From assembly GCA_016841605.1 (NCBI GenBank), contig JAENYV010000005.1:70103-134102 (forward strand): a stretch of DNA of 64,000 nt, written 5' to 3'. This stretch comes from Dethiobacter alkaliphilus. Lineage in GTDB: Bacteria > Bacillota > Dethiobacteria > DTU022 > UBA8154. Below the pieces are notes generated by a model that was not told the DNA's origin, ran no database searches, and saw nothing but the letters and a program-made list of their open reading frames with translations. Of this stretch, positions 9,667-17,425 are shown piece after piece; position 1 is the stretch's first letter; every line of letters starts with the position of its first letter. Made by a program: the position numbers and the translations under genes.

Positions 9667-10563
9667 ATGAACTTTTCGAGGGCAAAAACCGTCCTTATAT
9701 GTACATTCCTTATACTTAATATTTTTCTCTTTTTTCAGCTCCGGCAGAATCGGGGATATGGTGGATTTGCCTCTTTTGGGCAGAAGGAGGAGCTTACCCG
9801 CTTGGAGATAGAATTGCAAAATGCCGGTCTTACACTTGAAACAGATCTACCGAAAAGCCTGGCACCTGTGGCATATATGATTGTCGAACCATGGATTTAT
9901 AATCCGCAAGAACTTATTTTTAGCCTTTGGAGCGTTCTTGAAGGACCCGAAGAGCCATTACCATTAATTACTATGTTTGTTAGCAGGAATGATGAAAAAG
10001 AAGGAGAAAAAGAAGAGTTGTCCTCCTATTCCTTTGGAAAGCATGAGCTGGTTGTCAACCGAAAAGGAACAGCCGTCCTGAGGTTTGCTTTCCCTGAGGA
10101 AGATGCAAAAGAGAAAAACACAGAAGCATTCGACCAGGAGGCGCGGCAGTTTATTGGCAGCCTTCCGTTTCTAAAAAATTTTGTTCCTGATTTTACCCGT
10201 CCCCTTGAAAAGGGAACAGAAATCGTCTTCAGGCAGGAATATGAAAATTATCCTCTTTATGCCGGATATGTCTATGTATCTGTTTTTAAAAAGAAACCGG
10301 AAATTATTCAGTTTTACTGTTTGGATGTTCTTGGTTTTGCCGAGCAAAAAAGAGAAGTTATTCCTTCGTCTACGGCCCTTTTACGGTTTTTAGAGAATTA
10401 CGAGCGAAACAGGCAAGAAAAAAGTATTGTTGAATTTTCGCTGGGATATTATTCCCATGAGTATGATGCTGAACGCTGGGAAATTCCACCTGTCTGGAGG
10501 ATTCGACTAAATAATGGCGAAATATACTTCATTAATGCTTTCACCGGGAATCCGGAGATCTGA
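9667..10563 (+). CDS. yycI: YycI-like regulator of WalK
   Basis: About 298 residues with an N-terminal transmembrane helix (MNFSRAKTVLICTFLIL), the typical YycI beginning, followed by an extracytoplasmic domain. It is expected to form a complex with YycH and WalK at the membrane. GTG 9658 is an alternative start three codons earlier. I favour ATG 9667 because the remaining N-terminus lines up with known YycI proteins from memory. The operon continues into murA after about 45 bases. The MBL-fold gene yycJ/walJ, normally next, is not found here. Confidence 0.78.
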   Translation: MNFSRAKTVLICTFLILNIFLFFQLRQNRGYGGFASFGQKEELTRLEIELQNAGLTLETDLPKSLAPVAYMIVEPWIYNPQELIFSLWSVLEGPEEPLPLITMFVSRNDEKEGEKEELSSYSFGKHELVVNRKGTAVLRFAFPEEDAKEKNTEAFDQEARQFIGSLPFLKNFVPDFTRPLEKGTEIVFRQEYENYPLYAGYVYVSVFKKKPEIIQFYCLDVLGFAEQKREVIPSSTALLRFLENYERNRQEKSIVEFSLGYYSHEYDAERWEIPPVWRIRLNNGEIYFINAFTGNPEI

Positions 10564-10608
10564 TGGAAATAGTGCAGGATGAGATATCTCCTTAAGGGGG
10601 CTTTTTAT

Positions 10609-11865
10609 TTGCAGCAATGTCTTAAGATTTATGGTAAACAAAAGACTCGCGGATCAATTAAGATTAATGGAGCAAAAAATTCTGCTGTGGCAATTCTACC
10701 GGCTTCATTGCTTACCGGAAAGACTGTGAAAGTGGATAACTTGCCCGGGATAACCGATATTCACAGACTGATTGAAATATTGTCGGCTCTAGGGGCGAAA
10801 GTTTCTTTTAGAACAGAAACTTCTCTTGAGCTTAATCTTAACGGGGTTAGTTCATTCAGTCCACCTTCCGAGTTGGTTAATCAGCTCAGAGCTTCCTATT
10901 ATCTAATGGGGAGTTTACTGGGACGTTTTAAAAGAGTTGACATTCCCATGCCCGGGGGGTGTGACCTTGGGCCTCGGCCGATTGACCAGCACATCAAGGG
11001 TTTTTCCGCATTGGGGGCGAAAGTTAATCTTGAAAAAGGATTTATAAAAATGCGTGCCAAAAAGTTAAAAGGAGCGCATATATATTTAGATATGGTAAGT
11101 GTTGGGGCGACAGTGAATATTATGCTGGCTGCCGTGCTGGCAGAGGGAAAGACCATTATTGAAAATGCAGCCAAGGAACCTGAAATTGTCGATGTAGCCA
11201 ATTTTTTAAATGCTATGGGAGCCAAAGTAAGGGGTGCGGGGACAGATGTTATAAAAATTCAGGGAGTTAAAGAATTGGGCAGTGCAGAACATATCGTTAT
11301 CCCTGATCGGATTGAAGCAGGCACTTTTATGATCGCTGCTGCAGCTACCGGGGGAGAAGTATTAGTTAAAGATATTATTCCGAAACACCTGGACGCAATT
11401 ATTGCCAAGTTAAAGGAGGTTGGGGTAAGTCTGGAAATTGGTCTGGATTGGGTTCTTGTCAAAAGTTCCGGTTGTCTTTTGCCGTCGGATGTTAAGACAT
11501 TTCCTTATCCAGGGTTCCCAACGGATCTGCAGCCCCACATGATGGTTCTCCTAACTTGTTCTCAGGGAACCAGCTTGATTACGGAAAATATCTTTGAAAG
11601 GCGTTTCCGGCATATAGACGAACTTAAAAAAATGGGTGCAAGGATTAAACTTGAAGGACGTAGTGCCATTATTGAGGGAGGTTATGAATTGACGGGGGCC
11701 CAGCTCCAGGCTATGGATTTAAGGGGCGGTGCTTCATTTATTATTGCTGCATTAATTTCCAAAGGGGAAACGGAAATCAGAGGAATCGAGCATATTGATC
11801 GAGGCTACGAAAAAATTGAGGAGCGTTTTCACTCCCTTGGAATTAAAATTGAGCGAATTTCGTAA
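10609..11865 (+). CDS. murA: UDP-N-acetylglucosamine 1-carboxyvinyltransferase
   Basis: First committed enzyme of peptidoglycan synthesis, transferring enolpyruvate from PEP to UDP-GlcNAc in the cytoplasm. The TTG start at 10609 gives 418 residues, the normal length. AAGGGGG lies 8 bases upstream, and a longer ATG start (10579) would add an atypical extension. Motifs: substrate-binding INGAKNSAV near the N-terminus and the catalytic loop PGGCDLGPRPID with the active-site Cys at about 117, so the enzyme is predicted to be of the fosfomycin-sensitive (Cys) type. Its place in the WalRK operon links precursor synthesis with wall-stress control. Confidence 0.95.
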   Translation: MQQCLKIYGKQKTRGSIKINGAKNSAVAILPASLLTGKTVKVDNLPGITDIHRLIEILSALGAKVSFRTETSLELNLNGVSSFSPPSELVNQLRASYYLMGSLLGRFKRVDIPMPGGCDLGPRPIDQHIKGFSALGAKVNLEKGFIKMRAKKLKGAHIYLDMVSVGATVNIMLAAVLAEGKTIIENAAKEPEIVDVANFLNAMGAKVRGAGTDVIKIQGVKELGSAEHIVIPDRIEAGTFMIAAAATGGEVLVKDIIPKHLDAIIAKLKEVGVSLEIGLDWVLVKSSGCLLPSDVKTFPYPGFPTDLQPHMMVLLTCSQGTSLITENIFERRFRHIDELKKMGARIKLEGRSAIIEGGYELTGAQLQAMDLRGGASFIIAALISKGETEIRGIEHIDRGYEKIEERFHSLGIKIERIS

Positions 11866-11939
11866 CCTGTCCGGTAAAGAGATATTTCCTGGGAAATAGT
11901 TGTTTATTATTGACTAAAAACGAGGTGAAATGTCTAATT

Positions 11940-12587
11940 ATGGAATTATGGCTTGTCCGTCATGGCACTACGAGAGCCAACTTACAGGGAAGGCTGCAGG
12001 GGAAACTGGATTTTCCTCTGGGTGATGAAGGAAAAAAAGAAGCTTTCCTCCTGGCTCAGCGTCTTCGGGAGCAGCGGTTTTCATTTTTATTTAGTAGTAC
12101 ACTTCAGCGCGCCCGGGAGACCTCATCAATTATTGCCGACCATGGCATGGCTCCAAAGCCGATTTTTACAACTCTGTTAGAGGAATACGGGTGGGGGGTT
12201 ATCCAGGGGATGACAAAAAAGGAGATAGGAAAGCGCTTTCCTGAAATATTACAACAGTTGCAGCAGGATTTTCACCATACTGAAATTCCGGAAGCAGAAG
12301 GAATGCAGAAATTGTTTCAGCGTGTAGAACTGTTTTATATGTTGCTCTCCAGGATTACCGGTTCCTTCTCTTCGAAAGAAGTGAAAAACCCTGTCTTGAT
12401 TGTCAGCCACGGTCGCTTTTTGCAGGCATTTATCATTTACTTTTTAAAATATAATTATCGTGAATTCTGGCCGTTTTCTCTAGCGCCGACATCTTTGACT
12501 ATTTTGCAGGGCGATTTTCAAAAAATAAGGAGACTAAAATTATTTAACGATACATGCCACCTTTCATGGATGAGGGGAAAAATTTAG
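11940..12587 (+). CDS. Histidine phosphatase family protein (phosphoglycerate mutase-like)
   Basis: 215 residues. The RHG signature is at the N-terminus (LVRHGTTRAN), a conserved Glu lies in LLEEYGWG, and the second catalytic His in IVSHGRFLQ. This family covers cofactor-dependent phosphoglycerate mutases, alpha-ribazole phosphatases (CobC) and general phosphatases; the substrate cannot be told from sequence. I chose ATG 11940, in front of ELWLVRHG, with GAGGTG about 12 bases upstream; a TTG at 11910 is possible but less likely. It lies 75 bases downstream of murA on the same strand. Confidence 0.85.
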   Translation: MELWLVRHGTTRANLQGRLQGKLDFPLGDEGKKEAFLLAQRLREQRFSFLFSSTLQRARETSSIIADHGMAPKPIFTTLLEEYGWGVIQGMTKKEIGKRFPEILQQLQQDFHHTEIPEAEGMQKLFQRVELFYMLLSRITGSFSSKEVKNPVLIVSHGRFLQAFIIYFLKYNYREFWPFSLAPTSLTILQGDFQKIRRLKLFNDTCHLSWMRGKI

Positions 12588-12617
12588 GAAAAAATATGCG
12601 ATAAAAGGGGAAAAAGG

Positions 12618-12646
12618 TTGACTTTTTGACGGGCGAGAGCTACACT
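12618..12646 (+). promoter_or_regulatory. Putative sigma-A promoter upstream of htrA
   Basis: TTGACT (12618-12623) and TACACT (12641-12646) are separated by 17 bases, a good vegetative -35/-10 pair. It would transcribe through the repeat element at about 12.7 kb into htrA, giving a long 5' leader of roughly 200 bases. This is a pattern match only. Confidence 0.5.
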
Positions 12647-12693
12647 CGAAAAAATGTCTTAATATTACAGGGGAAATTAACAGTTTAGAAAAT

Positions 12694-12813
12694 GGTGCCA
12701 TGGGGACGGGTTGAGCGTCACCGAAGCGCAGCGCAGGCTTGGGGACATTCGTCTGCAAGAGGTATGTCCCCGAATATTAGAAAATAGGAAGACGATGGAA
12801 CTGTCCCTGTGGC
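12694..12813 (+). repeat. REP/MITE-like palindromic element
   Basis: A stretch of about 120 bases without a gene has imperfect terminal inverted repeats: GTGCCATGGGGACGG at the left and the complementary ACTGTCCCTGTGGC at the right. An inner perfect 8-bp inverted repeat (GGGGACAT at 12741, ATGTCCCC at 12764) lies between them. The end motif recalls short elements mobilised by REP-associated tyrosine transposases in Clostridia. No transposase is present. The whole block lies between the putative htrA promoter and the htrA start. Confidence 0.45.
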
Positions 12814-12848
12814 TTAGCGAAATATATTGCCGAAAAAGGGGTGACTAC

Positions 12849-14024
12849 ATGGATAATTTTTATGAAGATTTCCCCGAAAGGGGTAAAAAAAAGCCTCATT
12901 TTTGGAAAGGACTTTTTTTAGGTTTTCTTGTTGGCGGTTTAATTGTAGCTACGGTTTTTTTCTATTTTGCCGGAACACTTCTTTCTCAGGAATACAGTTC
13001 TCCATTTTCTGAGGATTTACTAGAGGAAAAAGATACTAAAGAGAACCGGGCTCCCCTGGAAGTTTCCCCGGAGGCCATGCAGTATTATATGGCAGTAGTT
13101 AATGCTGCAGAGAGGGCAACCCCCCCGGTTGTGGGGATAAGCAATTTTGGGGTTGTCTACGATTTTTTCGGACGCAGCAGCCTGCAGCAAAGGGCAAGCG
13201 GTTCGGGAGTTATTATTCGCAGCGATGGATATATTGTCACAAATTATCACGTTATTGAGGATTCCACTGAACTGGCGGTAAACCTGGGATCCGGTGAGGA
13301 ATTTCCGGCAAGAGTGGTTGGAGCAGATCCCCCGACGGATCTTGCCGTTATCAAAATTGATAAAGAAGGGCTGCCCGCAGCGGAAATGGCTGATTCAGAC
13401 AAACTTCGCGTCGGTGAACCGGTGATTGCCATTGGGAACCCCCTGGGACTGGATTTTCAACAATCAGTAACCCTTGGTGTTGTCAGTGCCCTCGAACGTG
13501 AGATTAATATTCAAGGGCAAAAGTTTAGCTTTATCCAAACCGATGCAGCCATTAACGACGGCAATAGCGGGGGTGCATTGGTAAATATCAATGGCCGGCT
13601 TATCGGCATAAATACGGCAAAGATTAAAATATCAGGCGTCGAGGGAATGGGATTTGCCATTCCCAGCAATACAGTTAAACAGATAAGCAATGCCCTTATG
13701 GAAAATGGTCGAGTAGTCAGACCCTGGATAGGCGTTTATATCAGTACTCTTACACCCCTGGATGCCCAGCGTTTCGGCCTTTCTGTGGAAAAGGGGATTT
13801 TAATTCGAGAGGTTGTCGAAGGAGGTCCTGCCGCTAGAGCCGGAATTGTTCCCATGGATGTTTTATTGGAGATCAATGGGACAGCACTTACAGATACGAC
13901 ACAGCTTCAGGAGTTACTCCAAAAGCTTTCTGTGGGGGAGACCATTGAGGTAACTCTGGCCAGGGGAGAGGAAAGAGTTATTGTTCAGGTAACTCTGGAT
14001 ACATTACCTGAAGAGACAGAATAA
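12849..14024 (+). CDS. htrA: HtrA/DegP-like membrane-anchored serine protease with PDZ domain
   Basis: Envelope quality-control protease of 391 residues. It has a cytoplasmic N-terminus, one transmembrane helix (about residues 20-40), a trypsin-like domain with catalytic His in TNYHVIE (about 133), Asp in PPTDLAVIK (about 163) and Ser in NDGNSGGAL (about 240), and a C-terminal PDZ domain (about 295-385). ATG 12849 has AAGGGGTG 5 bases upstream. An htrA gene downstream of walRK-yycHI is common in Firmicutes. Expression probably starts from the nearby promoter, separately from the WalRK operon. Confidence 0.94.
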   Translation: MDNFYEDFPERGKKKPHFWKGLFLGFLVGGLIVATVFFYFAGTLLSQEYSSPFSEDLLEEKDTKENRAPLEVSPEAMQYYMAVVNAAERATPPVVGISNFGVVYDFFGRSSLQQRASGSGVIIRSDGYIVTNYHVIEDSTELAVNLGSGEEFPARVVGADPPTDLAVIKIDKEGLPAAEMADSDKLRVGEPVIAIGNPLGLDFQQSVTLGVVSALEREINIQGQKFSFIQTDAAINDGNSGGALVNINGRLIGINTAKIKISGVEGMGFAIPSNTVKQISNALMENGRVVRPWIGVYISTLTPLDAQRFGLSVEKGILIREVVEGGPAARAGIVPMDVLLEINGTALTDTTQLQELLQKLSVGETIEVTLARGEERVIVQVTLDTLPEETE

Positions 14025-14041
14025 AACTGGAGAAGTAAGTT

Positions 14042-14971
14042 ATGTCAATTATTTTTCTTTTTATTGATGGGGTTGGTCTGGCTCCGGCAGGCAAAAGCAA
14101 CCCCTTTTCCATTTTTGAGACTCCTTGTTTATCCGGATTGCTTGAGGGAAGATCGTTGACTTTGGAGGCGGCAGACAGGACTTATTCCCGGGCAACTTTA
14201 CTATCGCTTGATGCCACACTGGGGGTTAAAGGTCTTCCGCAAAGTGCGACGGGTCAGACGACTCTTTTTACAGGAATAAATGCAGCACGTTTGCTGGGAT
14301 TTCATCTTCACGGTTTTCCTATTAACGTTTCTTTGCGAAAAGTACTTTCGGAAAAAGGAATGTTTAAGCAACTTCAGAAAAAAGGGCTGCGCAGCACTTT
14401 TGCCAATGCTTACAAACAGGAATTTTTCCGGCATTACACCGGCGATATTAAAAGGACATATTCCTGCAGCACTTTGATCAATTTATATGCCGGCCTACCT
14501 TTTCGGACACTGGAAGATATGCAGGCGGGAAAAGCGGTTTATATGGATATTACCAATGAGGTCCTGCAAAGATTGGGCTACGATGTTCCCCTTATCTCCC
14601 CACAGCAGGCCGGTAAAAGATTGTTCGCTATCTCCAGGGGATTTAATCTGACTTTTTATGAGCATTTTTTAACGGATCTCGCCGGGCATAAATGTGATTA
14701 TGTCGGTGCAGAAAAGGTAATTAATACATTCGATGCCTTTCTCGGAGAGATAGTGGAGACAATGGATCCGGAGAGGGATCTTGTGCTGGTAGTAAGTGAT
14801 CACGGCAACCTGGAAGATCTGCAGTTAAAGACTCATACCCGAAACCCTGTCCCTGTCCTTCTTGTTGGGAAGGGAAAAGAACAGATGGTCGAATCTCTCC
14901 AAAAGAGAAAAGACCTGACCGGGATTTTACCGGCGCTCAAAGAATGGTTCGAACAAAACGGTTTTTCCTGA
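14042..14971 (+). CDS. Alkaline-phosphatase-superfamily metalloenzyme (phosphoglycerate mutase-like)
   Basis: 309 residues. The N-terminal FLFIDGVGLAP supplies a metal-binding Asp. SATGQTTLFTG looks like the nucleophile loop, and the C-terminal VSDHGNLED plus THTRNPVPVLLVG match the metal-binding motifs of cofactor-independent phosphoglycerate mutase and related enzymes. It is much shorter than iPGM (about 510 residues) because the inserted transferase domain is missing. The real substrate is unknown; it may be a phosphatase or phosphonate-type hydrolase. It starts 17 bases after htrA and is followed by rlmH, so it probably belongs to the same transcript. Confidence 0.8.
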   Translation: MSIIFLFIDGVGLAPAGKSNPFSIFETPCLSGLLEGRSLTLEAADRTYSRATLLSLDATLGVKGLPQSATGQTTLFTGINAARLLGFHLHGFPINVSLRKVLSEKGMFKQLQKKGLRSTFANAYKQEFFRHYTGDIKRTYSCSTLINLYAGLPFRTLEDMQAGKAVYMDITNEVLQRLGYDVPLISPQQAGKRLFAISRGFNLTFYEHFLTDLAGHKCDYVGAEKVINTFDAFLGEIVETMDPERDLVLVVSDHGNLEDLQLKTHTRNPVPVLLVGKGKEQMVESLQKRKDLTGILPALKEWFEQNGFS

Positions 14972-14990
14972 GACAATGGAGGGTTAAAAA

Positions 14991-15467
14991 ATTAATATTT
15001 GTATTATTACCGTAGGTAAAATGAAAGAACGTTTTTATCGCGAGGGGAGTGATTATTACCGGAAATTGCTTTCCCCATATGCGCGTCTAAAAATTATTGA
15101 GCTCCCGGAAGCCCCCCCGGGGCTGCAGGGCAGCCCCGGGGAGAGAAAAGCACTTGAATTTGAGGAAAAAGAGTTTATTCGTCATATACGGGAAGGAGCC
15201 TTCTTGATCGTCCTTGATGCCGGGGGAGAAATACTCAGCTCCCCGGCTTTTGCCTCCCGGCTGCAAAAGCTCCAGTTAGAAGGGAAGGTTAAGGTGGATG
15301 TCCTTATCGGTGGTCCTGTGGGGCTGACCGAAAGGTTAAAAGAGCGAGCGGATCTCTGCCTTTCCCTTTCCGCTCTTATATTTCCCCATCGCCTCGCCCG
15401 TTTAATTTTCCTGGAGCAGCTCTACCGCAGCTTTAAAATTATCAGGAACGAACCGTATCATAGATGA
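14991..15467 (+). CDS. rlmH: 23S rRNA pseudouridine-1915 N3-methyltransferase RlmH, apparent ATT start
   Basis: SPOUT-class methyltransferase that modifies pseudouridine 1915 in helix 69 of 23S rRNA using SAM. The C-terminal knot motifs are intact: VLIGGPVGL, SALIFPHRLARL, EQLYRSFKI and the family-typical ending NEPYHR. Known RlmH proteins begin with a short beta strand ending in VGKxKE. Here that strand (NICIITVGKMKE) is encoded upstream of the first ATG (15021), and the frame has no ATG, GTG or TTG there, with a stop at 14985. GGAGGG at 14978-14983 lies 7 bases before ATT 14991, so ATT is the likely initiator, giving 158 residues. Confidence 0.9.
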   Translation: MNICIITVGKMKERFYREGSDYYRKLLSPYARLKIIELPEAPPGLQGSPGERKALEFEEKEFIRHIREGAFLIVLDAGGEILSSPAFASRLQKLQLEGKVKVDVLIGGPVGLTERLKERADLCLSLSALIFPHRLARLIFLEQLYRSFKIIRNEPYHR

Positions 15468-15538
15468 AAGATGAAGGATGATTTTTAAAGGGATTTATTT
15501 TATATATGCCGGGTATACGAAAGTAAGTGGTAAAGATT

Positions 15539-15631
15539 ATGAATAAGACTATAGGGATTGAGGGACTGAAGCTTCGGGCTGGGCTGTCTGTGTTTAAAAA
15601 CAATTTTCAGCAAAAGGAGGGGATAGTTTGA
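15539..15631 (+). CDS. Possible small ORF overlapping the DUF2164 start
   Basis: ATG 15539 opens a 30-codon frame ending in a TGA that overlaps the TTG start of the next gene (TTGA), an arrangement typical of translational coupling. The ribosome binding site is weak and the product is not recognisable. The gap from rlmH to the DUF2164 gene otherwise holds nothing that I can name. Confidence 0.2.
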   Translation: MNKTIGIEGLKLRAGLSVFKNNFQQKEGIV

Positions 15632-15870
15632 GGAGTGATAAAATTGTAATCAGTAAAGAAAACCGGAAAGCAATGATTGCCTTGATAAAAATTTTTTTTT
15701 TGAATGAAAGAGAGGAAGATCTGGGAGATTTATCTGCTATGATGATTCTAGATTTTTTTATTGAAAAACTCGCTCCGGAATTCTATAATCAGGGTGTCTC
15801 GGATTCATACAAATATTTGAATAACAAAATTGAAGATTTATTATTTGATCTTCAGATATATAAACGATAA
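15628..15870 (+). CDS. DUF2164 family protein
   Basis: Small protein of 80 residues. The pattern matches DUF2164: an N-terminal basic helix, then LNEREEDLGDLSAMMILDFF, then the conserved YNQGVSDS and a C-terminal acidic helix. The family has no known function and often lies beside small hypothetical genes. The TTG start has AAGGAGGGG 5 bases upstream. The gene sits between rlmH and a frameshifted small gene, in a short accessory stretch before the tungstate transporter. Confidence 0.8.
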   Translation: MRSDKIVISKENRKAMIALIKIFFLNEREEDLGDLSAMMILDFFIEKLAPEFYNQGVSDSYKYLNNKIEDLLFDLQIYKR

Positions 15871-15910
15871 AGGGGAGATAACTGCATTTTTTCTTGAAAG
15901 TTCGGTTTTG

Positions 15911-16191
15911 ATGGAAGCAGACGAGTATTATTTATTAAATAAACCAATTTCCCCAACAGAGGAAGGGATACTTAAAAAAAAATAGAATTAAATATAAGGC
16001 TGAAGAAAGCTGTAGAAAATAAAAAACAAAATTTTATATTTAGTCTTCGAGCTATCCAGTCTAAAAGGTTTAACCAAATGACTTGTAGCCGTTGGGTGGG
16101 ACGAGAAATTATCCCGCCTCCCATGTTTTGGAAAGAAGACGGAAAAGATTATTTTCTATATTTTAAAACACGGGATAACCGTGTTTTTTAG
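15911..16191 (+). pseudogene. Small gene interrupted at an A9 run (frameshifted or slippage-read)
   Basis: Two good-looking frames meet at nine A residues (15974-15982). The first, from ATG 15911 (MEADEYYLLNKPISPTEEG), ends in TAG right after the run. With one extra A it would continue into a second frame ending at TAG 16191, including motifs RWVGREIIPPPMFW and DGKDYFLYF. The joined product would be about 93 residues from ATG 15911. I do not recognise it. No good ribosome binding site precedes ATG 15911, although AAAGGGGAG occurs at about 15868-15876 and the open frame extends back that far. It may be a pseudogene, a sequencing error in the homopolymer, or a slippage-decoded gene. Confidence 0.45.
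16165..16189 (+). terminator. Terminator-like hairpin upstream of wtpA
   Basis: A perfect 9-bp stem AAAACACGG/CCGTGTTTT with a GATAA loop is followed by a T tract. It overlaps the last codons of the frameshifted small gene and lies about 85 bases before wtpA. It may end the upstream transcript, or attenuate transcription into the tungstate genes. Confidence 0.6.
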
Positions 16192-16224
16192 ATCTATTAT
16201 AGTTATAGCTGAAGGGGGTGAGAA

Positions 16225-16284
16225 ATGTTTATTTTTAGTTTTTTTATTTGCAATAAAAAAGGGGGAAAATCAAATGTCGTTTAA
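16225..16284 (+). CDS. Possible 19-residue leader peptide overlapping the wtpA start
   Basis: ATG 16225 follows a strong AAGGGGGTGAG. The frame (MFIFSFFICNKK...) ends at TAA 16284, eight bases after the wtpA ATG and in a different frame. The wtpA Shine-Dalgarno lies inside this small ORF, so translating it could influence wtpA initiation. There is no further support. Confidence 0.25.
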   Translation: MFIFSFFICNKKGGKSNVV

Positions 16285-17272
16285 GAAGAAACTAGTATTA
16301 GCAGTGGTAGTAATGTTGGGTATAGCGGTGGCGTTATCGGGATGCGCCCAAGAGGAACCTGCCGTCCAATCTCAAGAATTGCAAGGAGATCTGGTGGTCT
16401 ATCATGCAGGCAGTCTGGCGATTCCTTTTGAATTAATTGAAAAAGAATTTGAAGCGATCTATCCAAAAGTTGATGTAAAAAGGACTTCCGGCGGCAGTGT
16501 AGATATTGCCCGAAAGGTGACTGAGCTTGGGGACAAGGTTGATATTTTGGCCTCAGCTGATTACAAAGTTGTTGATACTTTATTGATTCCCGATTTTGCC
16601 CAATGGAATGCTTTGTTTGCCAAGAATTCCATGGTTATCATGTATACAGATAAAAGTATATATGCCGATGAGATTAATGAAACCAACTGGTACAATATTC
16701 TTTTGCGGGACGGTGTCAATTTTGGTCACAGTGTTCCTGATTCTGATCCCTGTGGGTACCGGTCCGTCCTTCTATGGCAGTTGGCAGAGGAGTATTATCA
16801 GGATGAAGGATTGGCAGAGAAACTTGCTGCTGCCTGTCCGGAAAAGAATATTCGGCCCAAATCGGTAGAACTAATTTCACTTTTAGAGACCGGCGGTTTA
16901 GATTATGCTTTTGAATATGAATCTGTAGCTCGGCAGCATGCTTTGAACAATCCAATATTCAAATATGTTATGTTACCTGATGAAATTAATTTAAGTTCTG
17001 TGGAACATAAAGATTTCTATTTAAATTCTTCTATTGACTTAAAAGGCAAAAATCCCGGAGAGGTTATTACAACTAAAGGTGAGCCGATTGTCTACAGCGT
17101 TACTATGCCAACGACCGGGGAGCACCAAGAATTGGCCGTTGAGTTCCTAAAATTCTTTTTTAATAAAGACCAGGGATTAAAAATATTTGAAGATAACGGA
17201 CAGCCTGTTCTGGACAAAATTCAGGTTACGGGTAATGATTTCCCTGAGGAATTAAATGATGCTATTAAATAA
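16274..17272 (+). CDS. wtpA: Tungstate/molybdate ABC transporter substrate-binding lipoprotein WtpA
   Basis: 332 residues. The signal peptide ends in a lipobox (ALSGC), so it is a lipoprotein tethered outside the membrane. The mature part begins LVVYHAGSL, then SGGSVDIARKV and DILASADYKV, typical of the oxyanion-binding proteins of the WtpA family that feed tungsten or molybdenum cofactor enzymes. ATG 16274 has GGGGG 8 bases upstream. It is followed by a strong hairpin and then permease and ATPase genes. Tungstate specificity is inferred from the family; molybdate or other oxyanions remain possible. Confidence 0.92.
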   Translation: MSFKKKLVLAVVVMLGIAVALSGCAQEEPAVQSQELQGDLVVYHAGSLAIPFELIEKEFEAIYPKVDVKRTSGGSVDIARKVTELGDKVDILASADYKVVDTLLIPDFAQWNALFAKNSMVIMYTDKSIYADEINETNWYNILLRDGVNFGHSVPDSDPCGYRSVLLWQLAEEYYQDEGLAEKLAAACPEKNIRPKSVELISLLETGGLDYAFEYESVARQHALNNPIFKYVMLPDEINLSSVEHKDFYLNSSIDLKGKNPGEVITTKGEPIVYSVTMPTTGEHQELAVEFLKFFFNKDQGLKIFEDNGQPVLDKIQVTGNDFPEELNDAIK

Positions 17273-17366
17273 TGGTTTGCTTGGGGATCGTCAGAACATA
17301 ATTTATATTTTTCAATTAATCGGTAAGAGATACTTGTCATCAGGTATCAGTTTATAAAGTTTTAAA

Positions 17367-17402
17367 ACTAAGGAAGGTTGGAAGTCTCCAACCTTCCTTA
17401 GT
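17367..17402 (+). other. Perfect 16-bp hairpin between wtpA and wtpB
   Basis: Inverted repeat of 16 bp with an AGTC loop (left arm starting ACTAAGGAAGG). No T tract follows, so it is not a standard terminator. Between a binding-protein gene and its permease gene, such stems often protect the upstream mRNA so that more binding protein is made. That role is inferred. Confidence 0.6.
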
Positions 17403-17425
17403 ATAACAAGATTTTTGGAGGAAAA

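Noticed and set aside
16000-16190. Moco/Tuco riboswitch upstream of wtpA
   Set aside because: There is a GC-rich hairpin-like stretch near 16095-16125, but it does not show the conserved Moco RNA helices I know, and the same bases read well as protein in one frame.
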